A stretch of DNA of 7,628 nucleotides from Planctomycetaceae bacterium (GTDB taxonomy: Bacteria; Planctomycetota; Planctomycetia; Pirellulales; Thermoguttaceae): contig DOEZ01000215.1 of the NCBI GenBank assembly GCA_003532715.1, forward strand, positions 3,372-10,999. The letters run 5' to 3'. Of the stretch, positions 1-5,807 are shown in pieces. The translations under genes were made by a program, and so were the position numbers. Position 1 is the stretch's first letter. The number at the start of each line of letters is the position of its first letter. The notes beneath the pieces were generated by a model that was not told the DNA's origin, ran no database searches, and worked only from the letters and a program-made list of their open reading frames with translations.

Positions 1-126
1 GTGCCCAAGCCGCTGCGCGGCCCGGGCATCGCGCTGATCGTCGCCGGCATCTTGGCCATGGCGTTCATGGGGTTCGCCGGCGTCGACCGCGGGCTCGACA
101 ATCTGTTCAGCATGCTTTTGAAATAG
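1..126 (+). CDS. rnfA: RnfA, ion-translocating ferredoxin:NAD+ oxidoreductase subunit A (C-terminal part)
   Basis: Only the last 41 codons and the TAG stop are in the window; the start lies off the left edge. The reading frame gives a hydrophobic helix with the motif LRGPGIALIVAG followed by LAMAFMGFAG. This resembles the last membrane helix of RnfA/RsxA, where the family has a 'RG..IALI.AGLM.LAFMGF.G' pattern. RnfA is an integral membrane subunit of the Rnf complex, which couples electron transfer between ferredoxin and NAD+ to Na+ or H+ movement across the cytoplasmic membrane. The stop is 17 nt before rnfB, so the two are almost certainly one transcript. RnfE and NqrD/NqrE are paralogues with similar helices. 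The immediate rnfB neighbour and the gene order (A then B) favour RnfA, as in rnfCDGEAB operons. Confidence 0.85.
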   Translation: MPKPLRGPGIALIVAGILAMAFMGFAGVDRGLDNLFSMLLK

Positions 127-129
127 CGC

Positions 130-135
130 GAGGAA
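130..135 (+). promoter_or_regulatory. Ribosome binding site of rnfB
   Basis: GAGGAA lies 8 nt before the ATG at 144, inside the 17-nt rnfA-rnfB gap. It fixes the rnfB start and indicates independent translation initiation within the operon. Confidence 0.75.
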
Positions 136-143
136 TTCGATCG

Positions 144-1052
144 ATGTTGACCACTGTAACCGTGCTTCTGGCGGCGTGCGTTCTGGGCCTTCTGGCCGTG
201 GCCGTGGCCTTCGTGCTAGGTTGGGCCAACCAGGCCTTCCATGTGAAGGTCGATCCGCGGGTCGAGGCATTGAACGGCGCCTTGCCGGGGGCAAACTGCG
301 GAGGCTGTGGATACGTCGGCTGTGCCGAATATGCTGAGGCGATCGCCGTCGGACGCGCTGATTTGAACCTTTGCGCACCGGGTGGCGCGGGCTGCGCGCG
401 GCGACTGGCCGAAATCATGGGCGTCACCGTGGAACACGCGCTTCCGTACCGCGCGGTCGTCCACTGCGCCGCAAGGACCGAACAGCGCCTGGGGCGGACG
501 CCCTACGACGGCGAACGAACCTGCGCGGCGGCCAACCTGGTCGTTGACGTGCAGGGTTGCACCTACGGTTGCCTGGGGTTCGGCGATTGCGAGCGAGCCT
601 GCCCCTACGACGCGATTCACGTGCTCGACGGGCTGGCGACGGTCGATTACGACAACTGCATCGGCTGCAAAAAGTGCGCGGTGGCCTGCCCGCGAAACAT
701 CATCACCATGGTCCCGTTCAAAGCCGAGCGGATGCTGGTGGTGGCCTGCTCGAACAAGGATTTCGGGCCCGAGGTTAAGGAAGTCTGTACGGTCGGCTGC
801 ATCGGCTGCAAGGCATGCAGCAAGCACGCCGAGGCGATGCAGATGGAGGGCAACCTGCCGATCATCAACTACGACGCCTACGGCGCGGCAAGCGATTTCA
901 CCGTGGCCATCGAAAAGTGCCCCCGCGAAAGCATGATCTTCGTCGGCAAACCGACGGCCGAGGACCTGGCCGCCGTGGCCACCGAAACCCTGCCCGACCG
1001 CGTCGAAGCCGACTTCAAAACGACGGTCGACGACACGGAGTGGCGCGGGTAG
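144..1052 (+). CDS. rnfB: RnfB, iron-sulfur subunit of the Rnf ferredoxin:NAD+ oxidoreductase complex
   Basis: This 302-residue subunit is the likely entry point for electrons from ferredoxin into the membrane-bound Rnf complex. Residues 5-26 form one N-terminal membrane anchor. Residues 52-77 carry the Fe-S domain typical of RnfB (C52, C55, C60, C77). Residues 139-182 carry a two-cluster ferredoxin unit, with C139/C143/C149/C153 followed by Pro and C172/C175/C178/C182 followed by Pro; the first motif has the CX3CX5CX3C spacing seen in long RnfBs. The C-terminal part (C215, C219, C222, C225, C259) looks like a further ferredoxin fold that has kept ligands for one cluster only. Escherichia coli RsxB is much shorter (about 190 residues), so this is the long type of clostridia, Thermotoga and Bacteroides. 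The ATG at 144 is supported by GAGGAA at 130-135, 8 nt upstream. It is the last rnf gene here, because the next gene is convergent. Confidence 0.95.
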   Translation: MLTTVTVLLAACVLGLLAVAVAFVLGWANQAFHVKVDPRVEALNGALPGANCGGCGYVGCAEYAEAIAVGRADLNLCAPGGAGCARRLAEIMGVTVEHALPYRAVVHCAARTEQRLGRTPYDGERTCAAANLVVDVQGCTYGCLGFGDCERACPYDAIHVLDGLATVDYDNCIGCKKCAVACPRNIITMVPFKAERMLVVACSNKDFGPEVKEVCTVGCIGCKACSKHAEAMQMEGNLPIINYDAYGAASDFTVAIEKCPRESMIFVGKPTAEDLAAVATETLPDRVEADFKTTVDDTEWRG

Positions 1053-1064
1053 ATGGGGGGCGAT

Positions 1065-1149
1065 TCGTAGGGTGGGGCGATTGCAGCAAGTTCTGCCGTG
1101 AGATTCATGCCTTTACGACAAGCCTTGCTGCAATCGCCCCACCTTACGG
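1065..1149. repeat. Long near-perfect inverted repeat in the convergent rnfB-comEC gap
   Basis: The left arm (1067-1090, beginning GTAGGGTGGGGCGATT) is the reverse complement of the right arm (1124-1147) over 24 nt with a single difference, G1070 opposite T1144. In a + strand transcript this is a G-U pair, and C1066-G1148 and U1065-G1149 extend the stem to about 26 pairs. The 33-nt loop (1091-1123) can form a weak inner stem (CGTGA 1097-1101 with TTACG 1113-1117). In - strand RNA the odd position becomes a C/A mismatch. There is no U tract after either side, so it is not a classical intrinsic terminator, though such a stem could still slow polymerase or protect 3' ends from both converging genes. 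Its position and sequence suggest a dispersed palindromic (REP- or MITE-like) element; that part is inference. Confidence 0.8.
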
Positions 1150-1162
1150 TTGCTTCCGCAAC
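1149..1162. repeat. Small hairpin next to the long inverted repeat
   Basis: GTTGC (1149-1153) and GCAAC (1158-1162) flank a TTCC loop, giving a 5-bp stem between the large palindrome and the end of comEC. No T tract follows on either strand. It may be incidental or part of the 3' end structure of comEC transcripts. Confidence 0.35.
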
Positions 1163-1185
1163 AGAAGCTGCCAGGCGTTTCGGGT

Positions 1186-3768
1186 TCATTTCGGCAACTC
1201 AGCCCCGTCGGACCGCGACAAATACGGTTCGACGTCCACACCCGTCGGGCTGATCACAACCTCCACCGCCCCCACCCGGGCCGTGTGCAGCACGCGGACA
1301 CCCGCGCTGCGGTATGCCTGCTCGATGGCCGCCGGGTTCCGGCTCAGGCTTCCGCTGATCACGGCCGTTTCAGGGCGGCACACGTCGATCAGGCCCGGCG
1401 GATTGCTCTGCCGGCTTCCATGATGGGGCACCAGCAGCACATCGCAGTCGACGGGACGCTTCGCCAGCAACTCGTCGAGTCCGGGCGATTCCAAATCGCC
1501 GGTCAACAGAATCCGCCGCCCGAAACCCTCGACCAACAGCACGAGGCTCCCCGCGTTGTCGCTGGCCGGCGTGCTCTGTCTCACCGGGTGGAGGACTTCG
1601 ATCCGGAAGTCGCGTTCGTGCGGTCGGTCGCTTCCGTGGCCTCCGTCGCTTCGATCGCCCAGAAAATCGCCGGCCGCCAGTTCGTGCAACGGCACCCCGG
1701 CCGTGTCGATTGCCTCGCGCAACGCTCGCAGCGAGCGGTTCTCGCGGGCAAACATGTCGGGCGGCACATAAACCGCGCCAACCGACACGCGCCGCAACAG
1801 CCCGGGCACGGCGTTGTAGTGGTCGGCGTCGGCGTGCGACAGGACGAGCGCGTCGAGCCGTCCGATGCCCTTATGCCACAGGCACGAGGCGATCACCTGG
1901 GCCGTGGAGTCGGGCGTGCCGAAACTGCCCGCGTCGTAGAGCACGGTTCGTCCGTCGGGCAGCACCAGCACGACGGACAGCCCGTGGCCGACCGACAAGA
2001 ACGTGCATTCCAGACGGTCGCCGCGCGGCGGCCGCGCTCCGACGAGCAGTCCAACGGCGATCCACGCGACGAGCGGAACGGCCAACCACCGCCGGCCGCG
2101 CCGCGAAAGGCGCCGCCAGGCAACCGCCGCGACGGCCAGCCCGCCGTAGAATCCCCAAAGCCACCACTCGGCCGGCCCCGTGACCCAAGAGTGCCCGTGC
2201 GGGATGCGTTGGGCCGCGTCGATCGCGCCGTTGATGAACGCCAGGCTCGCGTTGCATATCCAGCCGGCCACCGCGCCGACCGGCGGAATGAGCCATCCGA
2301 CCGTAAAGACGACAAACCCGCTGGAGAGCGCGACGGTCACCGGAATCCACAGCAGCACGTTCAGCGGGATGGCCACCGGCGTGACGATGTGGAATCGGGC
2401 CATGACCAGCGGCATCCCGACGAACGAGACGATCAGGCTGATCAGGGTCAAGCCGCGAAAAAACCGCCACAACCAGAAAGCGATCTGCTCGTGCCACGGC
2501 CGATTTTCGTCGATGAGTCGATGCAGCGAGCGACTCGTTTCGTCTCCATTCTCCCAACGGAAGGCTATCGGTCCAAACCACATCAGCGCCGCCACGGCCA
2601 AAAACGACAATTGTGGCCCGGTGCGGAACAAATCGGCCGGATTCAGAATCAGGACCACCAAAGCGGCGACGGCCAGCGAATGAAATTGCAGCGGCCGGCG
2701 ACCGAGGACGACGGCCGACGAGAAGACGACCACCAGGACCGACGCCCGAATTGCCGGCGGCTGGGCATCGGTCAACAGCGTATAGGCCACCGCCGCCAGG
2801 GCGATCAGCACGGCCGCTTGCCCGCGAGGCACGCGAAGCAGTCGCAGCAGAAAACCAATGGCCAGAGCGATGATTCCCACATGCAAGCCCGAGATGGCCA
2901 GCAGGTGGATCGTGCCCGTCACTTGAAAGGCGAGCGAGCGAACCGGGTCCAGATCCTCGCGATTGCCGAGCAACAAGGCCGACGCCAGCGCGGCCTGGCG
3001 AGGTTCGAGCCGTTGCCAAAGCGCGCTTCGCGCCGCCTGCCGCGCGCGGTCGAGCGATTGTCGCGGTAGCCACCAACCGGCCGCGCCATCGCCCGCCCGC
3101 TCGACGACCACGACGCACTCGCGATGACCGGCGCGAAGCGTGGCTCGCACCCGATCGGCGCGAAGATACTCGGCGCGGTCGAACTGGCCCGGATTGCACT
3201 CGACGCGTGCGCCGGCCAGTTTGCCGAACACGCGAAGCCGGTCGCCGGCGCGGATGTCGGGCATTTGCCCGTCGACCAACAGCGTGGCGCGGCCCGAGGC
3301 CGAACGCCAGACGCTTCCGTCGCGAATCTTCTGGAGTCGAAGCTCGAATTGGGTCCGATCGCCTTGGGGAATGATTCGCATCGGATCGTATTCGGGGGCG
3401 GCCAGCCGACGACCGGCCTGTTCGACCAGCGCCTCGACGCAAACCGGTTCGGCCGGCTCTTGAACGAAGCGGCCAATGTCGTCAGCCGTGAAGAGCGACC
3501 AGCGAAGGTGATGCCAAACTCCGGCCGCCGCGACGATGGCCAGCAGCAGCGCGACGCCGGCGATGCGCGAGCGTCGCAACTGCCAGGCGACCAGCCACGT
3601 CGACCAACCGGCGGCGGCCAAGCCCCACCAGACGCCGGGCGACGGCGCCGCGCGGCGGTCGAGAAAGATCCCCAGACAGACCGCCCCGAGCACGATCAGC
3701 AAGGGCTGATAGGCCCGAGCGCGGGGTGGTGAACTCGGGACGGTGGTCGAATCCTGATCGGTAGTCAT
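1186..3768 (-). CDS. comEC: ComEC/Rec2-type DNA-uptake channel protein with C-terminal metallo-beta-lactamase-like domain
   Basis: This 860-residue protein would form the inner-membrane channel that brings single-stranded DNA into the cytoplasm during transformation. In order it has N-terminal membrane helices (about 21-84), a soluble OB-like region of the DUF4131 type (about 105-222, including NPGQFD at 192-197), the multi-helix Competence domain (about 255-577) with the hallmark HLLAISGLHVG at 288-298, and a metallo-beta-lactamase-like domain from about 586. The last has D612, HADADH at 645-650, TGDLE at 756-760 and PHHGS at 781-785, so putative metal ligands are kept, although the usual DVGQG near its start reads SVGHG (592-596). 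The only usable start is the ATG at 3768: the glutamate dehydrogenase stop is in the same frame just upstream with no start between. Its ribosome site is weak (AGG touching the ATG), so coupling to the upstream gene is likely. Natural competence itself is not shown. Confidence 0.93.
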   Translation of the reverse strand: MTTDQDSTTVPSSPPRARAYQPLLIVLGAVCLGIFLDRRAAPSPGVWWGLAAAGWSTWLVAWQLRRSRIAGVALLLAIVAAAGVWHHLRWSLFTADDIGRFVQEPAEPVCVEALVEQAGRRLAAPEYDPMRIIPQGDRTQFELRLQKIRDGSVWRSASGRATLLVDGQMPDIRAGDRLRVFGKLAGARVECNPGQFDRAEYLRADRVRATLRAGHRECVVVVERAGDGAAGWWLPRQSLDRARQAARSALWQRLEPRQAALASALLLGNREDLDPVRSLAFQVTGTIHLLAISGLHVGIIALAIGFLLRLLRVPRGQAAVLIALAAVAYTLLTDAQPPAIRASVLVVVFSSAVVLGRRPLQFHSLAVAALVVLILNPADLFRTGPQLSFLAVAALMWFGPIAFRWENGDETSRSLHRLIDENRPWHEQIAFWLWRFFRGLTLISLIVSFVGMPLVMARFHIVTPVAIPLNVLLWIPVTVALSSGFVVFTVGWLIPPVGAVAGWICNASLAFINGAIDAAQRIPHGHSWVTGPAEWWLWGFYGGLAVAAVAWRRLSRRGRRWLAVPLVAWIAVGLLVGARPPRGDRLECTFLSVGHGLSVVLVLPDGRTVLYDAGSFGTPDSTAQVIASCLWHKGIGRLDALVLSHADADHYNAVPGLLRRVSVGAVYVPPDMFARENRSLRALREAIDTAGVPLHELAAGDFLGDRSDGGHGSDRPHERDFRIEVLHPVRQSTPASDNAGSLVLLVEGFGRRILLTGDLESPGLDELLAKRPVDCDVLLVPHHGSRQSNPPGLIDVCRPETAVISGSLSRNPAAIEQAYRSAGVRVLHTARVGAVEVVISPTGVDVEPYLSRSDGAELPK
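1618..1653 (-). repeat. Degenerate 9-nt tandem repeat inside comEC
   Basis: Four 9-nt units in register encode RSD, GGH, GSD and RPH (residues 706-717) in a polar loop between the HADADH and TGDLE motifs of the nuclease-like domain. On the + strand the best units are GTCGCTTCC, GTGGCCTCC and GTCGCTTCG. Each unit is a whole number of codons, so copy changes keep the frame. Confidence 0.6.
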
Positions 3769-3795
3769 CCTGCGGTGCGCTGTTGGGCGTGCCGT

Positions 3796-5070
3796 TTATG
3801 GCAACAGGCCGCGTGCGAGGACGCCTTCGACCACTCGGCTGATGGCGAGGTTCATTGCCGCGTCGCGCATGCTCAGGCCGTCGCGTTGCGACTGGGCGTA
3901 CACGTCCTGGAACCGCGACATCATGCGTTCGGCCAAGCGGCTTTCGACCTCATTGATGGTCATCTGCTCGCGTTGGGTTTCCTGGGTGTATTCCAGGTAG
4001 GAAACGAACACGCCGCCGGCGTTGCAGAGGATGTCGGGGATGACGTGAATGCCTCTTCGATTGAGGATGGCGTCGCCCTCGGGCGTGGTCGGCGCGTTGG
4101 CGCCCTCGGCGATGATGCGAGCCGCAATCCGTTCGGCGTTGTCGCCGGTGAGTTGCGATTGGGCGGCGGCCGGAATGAGCACGTCGCATTCGAGTTCGAG
4201 CATCGCGGCGGGATCGATTTCGGCCATGCCCGGCGCTCCCTTGACCCCGCCGGTCGCCGCGACGTGTCGCGTCAGGGCGTCGACGTCGAGGCCGTCGACG
4301 TTGGCCACCGCGCCGGTGATGTCGCTGGCGGCGATGATCTTGGCGCCATGGCGCGCGGCGTCGTTTGCCGCGACCGAACCGACGTTGCCAAAGCCCTGGA
4401 CGACGACGCGGAGCCCTTCGACGGGAATCTTGTCCTGTTGGCACATGGCCAGCACCGTGTAGATCACGCCCTTGCCGGTCGCCTCGCGACGGCCGGCTAT
4501 GCCGCCCATGATGACCGGCTTGCCGGTGACGTAGCACCCGTCGGTGATCGAAACGGCCTCGGAGTACGAAATGCAGTCGCGAATGCGGGCCATGTCCAAT
4601 TCGTTGGTTCCCATGTCGGGCGCGGGAACGTAGATTTCGGGACCGACGTGGCGCATCGCGCCGCGGGTGAAGCTGCGAATGATGATTTCTTTTTCGTCGG
4701 GCGTGAGCGAACCCGGATCGATGCGGATGCCCGACTTTCCACCGCCGAAGGGCACGCCGATCAACGAAGTCTTCCAGGTCATTTCCATCGCCAACCCAGT
4801 CACGTCGTCGAGAGTTACGTCGGGCGTCATGCGAATTCCGCCCTTGGCCGGGCCGAGCACGTCGTTGTGCCGCACGACGAACGCCCGAATGTTGCGGACC
4901 CCTTTGCCGGGCAGGACGGGGCTGAGGTTCAACTCGATCCGTTCCTTCGGTCCGAGGATCTTCCCTCGGAGACCTTCGTCAAGATTAAGTCGTTTGGCCG
5001 CTTCGCTGAAGTTATGCTCCGCCGTTTGAAGAAGACTGCTGCCTCGGTTCGACACATTCGGTTCGCACAT
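3796..5070 (-). CDS. gdhA: Glutamate dehydrogenase (Glu/Leu/Phe/Val dehydrogenase family)
   Basis: This cytoplasmic enzyme of 424 residues should interconvert glutamate and 2-oxoglutarate plus ammonia with NAD(P). Residues 1-200 form the substrate domain: K76 (GPAKGGIR), K100 (MTWKTSL) and K112 (PFGGGKSGI) have the same spacing (24 and 12) as K89, K113 and K125 of the Clostridium symbiosum enzyme, and D152 (PAPDMGT) matches its catalytic Asp. The Rossmann domain shows GFGNVGS at 226-232. S357 in GGVFVSYLEYTQ is the kind of residue that binds the glutamate side chain, which favours glutamate over Leu or Phe substrates. The length is close to the catabolic Bacillus RocG/GudB enzymes. The residue after the catalytic Lys is Ser instead of the common Gly. 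GAGGTG lies 4 nt before the ATG. Coenzyme choice cannot be decided by eye. The symbol is generic; direction (assimilation or catabolism) is not known. Confidence 0.93.
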   Translation of the reverse strand: MCEPNVSNRGSSLLQTAEHNFSEAAKRLNLDEGLRGKILGPKERIELNLSPVLPGKGVRNIRAFVVRHNDVLGPAKGGIRMTPDVTLDDVTGLAMEMTWKTSLIGVPFGGGKSGIRIDPGSLTPDEKEIIIRSFTRGAMRHVGPEIYVPAPDMGTNELDMARIRDCISYSEAVSITDGCYVTGKPVIMGGIAGRREATGKGVIYTVLAMCQQDKIPVEGLRVVVQGFGNVGSVAANDAARHGAKIIAASDITGAVANVDGLDVDALTRHVAATGGVKGAPGMAEIDPAAMLELECDVLIPAAAQSQLTGDNAERIAARIIAEGANAPTTPEGDAILNRRGIHVIPDILCNAGGVFVSYLEYTQETQREQMTINEVESRLAERMMSRFQDVYAQSQRDGLSMRDAAMNLAISRVVEGVLARGLLP

Positions 5071-5074
5071 TCCA

Positions 5075-5080
5075 CACCTC
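5075..5080 (-). promoter_or_regulatory. Ribosome binding site of the glutamate dehydrogenase gene
   Basis: GAGGTG on the - strand ends 4 nt before the ATG at 5070 (GAGG core 6 nt before it). It supports the chosen start. Confidence 0.7.
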
Positions 5081-5109
5081 GGGCTTTCCAGTAAAAAAGG
5101 ACTTATTGG

Positions 5110-5139
5110 AGAATATCACGGTTTGCGGAATGCTGTCAA
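5110..5139 (-). promoter_or_regulatory. Sigma-70-type promoter of the glutamate dehydrogenase gene
   Basis: Read on the - strand, a perfect -35 box TTGACA (5134-5139) is followed after 18 nt by TATTCT (-10, 5110-5115). An extended -10 TG stands one base upstream of the hexamer. Transcription would start near 5103, giving a 5' leader of about 33 nt that contains the ribosome site. An A-rich stretch AAAAAATT (5153-5160) lies about 13 nt upstream of the -35 box, where a distal UP-element half-site would be. Such a strong match in a GC-rich genome suggests high constitutive expression. Confidence 0.7.
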
Positions 5140-5161
5140 GGCAGGCAAGACGAATTTTTTG

Positions 5162-5181
5162 GCGACCCGTGAGACGGTCGC
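5162..5181. repeat. Short inverted repeat upstream of the glutamate dehydrogenase promoter
   Basis: GCGACC (5162-5167) and GGTCGC (5176-5181) flank an 8-nt spacer; with one bulged base a seventh pair can form. In the direction of the local genes the hairpin is followed by an A run, not a T run, so it does not qualify as an intrinsic terminator of the regulator gene. It could be an operator or a pause/processing site. The evidence is only the symmetry. Confidence 0.35.
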
Positions 5182-5225
5182 TCTCGAATGGCCGGATGAG
5201 AAGGGGCCCGGAGTGCAAGGCGTTT

Positions 5226-5735
5226 TCAGTGCTCGGCCCGAGACATGCCGCCCTGGCTCGTCACGATTTGGACGAGATAGGTCAAGCCCTGAGACGACCG
5301 GTCCGCCGGGCGACCGGCCGAATCGGCTCTTGGCGGCTCGACCGGGACCTCGGCCTCGGTCGATTCTAGGTTCAGCAGTTCGCGAAGAATCGGCTTCAAA
5401 CGCGACCACACGTCGGGCGACTTCAGGACGTAGAACGCGCACATTTCGTGGCATCGCTGAATGGTCGTGTGGTCGCACCTTCCGGTCAGCATGATTACCG
5501 GAATGGAGGACAATTCTTCGTCGTGAACCAGCATCTCGCAGACGCTCAGGCCGCTTCCAGAGGGCATGGCCACGTCGAGGCAGATCACGTCCGGCCGAGA
5601 CGTGCAGATGAGCGTGAACGCGGTTCGGGCGTCGTGGGCAATGACCGGATTCACCCCCAGTTCGCGACAGCGGACGGCCAAGGCTTCGGTCAGGTCGTGA
5701 TCATCGTCGGCAATGAGGACTGTTTTGGATCGCAT
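5226..5735 (-). CDS. Stand-alone response regulator (single receiver domain)
   Basis: With the start at 5735 this is a 169-residue cytoplasmic protein consisting of one receiver domain (about 4-123) and a polar, Pro/Arg/Ser-rich tail without a recognisable output domain. The phosphorylation pocket is complete: acidic D10-D12 (IADDDHD), phospho-acceptor D54 (ICLDVAMP), T84 (IMLTG) and K105 (YVLKSP). It therefore probably acts by protein-protein contact or as a phosphate carrier, like CheY or Spo0F-type regulators. It has seven cysteines, four of them grouped with two His around residues 87-99 or nearby on the alpha4-beta5 face. AAAGGA lies 8 nt before the ATG at 5735; in-frame starts at 5753 (ATG) and 5777 (TTG) lack a well-spaced site and would add 6 or 14 residues. 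It follows the hybrid kinase by 72 nt and is its most likely partner. Confidence 0.88.
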   Translation of the reverse strand: MRSKTVLIADDDHDLTEALAVRCRELGVNPVIAHDARTAFTLICTSRPDVICLDVAMPSGSGLSVCEMLVHDEELSSIPVIMLTGRCDHTTIQRCHEMCAFYVLKSPDVWSRLKPILRELLNLESTEAEVPVEPPRADSAGRPADRSSQGLTYLVQIVTSQGGMSRAEH

Positions 5736-5743
5736 GGTTGTCG

Positions 5744-5749
5744 TCCTTT
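5744..5749 (-). promoter_or_regulatory. Ribosome binding site that sets the response regulator start
   Basis: AAAGGA on the - strand stands 8 nt before the ATG at 5735. The upstream ATG at 5753 has no such motif at a proper distance, so the shorter protein beginning MRSKTVLIADDD is preferred. Confidence 0.65.
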
Positions 5750-5807
5750 GCATCTTATCGTGTTCACACCGCGGCAACGGTCCTCGAACGAGGTGAGGCT
5801 GCCGAGG

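Noticed and set aside
878..1189. Small - strand open frame (103 codons) across the rnfB-comEC gap
   Set aside because: Much of it reads through the palindrome (VRWGDCSK and ELAAIAPPY come from the two arms) and the rest is antisense to rnfB; no ribosome site or family match.
1150..3069. 639-codon open frame on the + strand opposite comEC
   Set aside because: It is antisense to the well-supported comEC, its product is rich in Arg, Gln, Asp and His with no domain, and long antisense frames are expected in GC-rich coding sequence.
1871..3442. 523-codon open frame on the - strand within comEC in another frame
   Set aside because: It overlaps the ComEC reading frame that carries all conserved motifs; its product is Arg/Gly/Ala-rich and resembles nothing.
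3775..5094. 439-codon open frame on the + strand covering the whole glutamate dehydrogenase gene
   Set aside because: It mirrors the real gene, shows no family motif and is made of low-quality His/Asp/Gly/Arg-rich sequence; no ribosome site supports it.
5153..5181. Possible intrinsic terminator after the response regulator
   Set aside because: In the direction of transcription of the regulator the GCGACC/GGTCGC stem is followed by an A run. The T run is on the wrong side for that gene, and no + strand gene precedes it.
5782..5793. Palindrome CCTCGAACGAGG between the kinase and regulator genes
   Set aside because: Arms of only 5 nt with a 2-nt centre, no T tract and no promoter boxes nearby; too short to call an operator or terminator.
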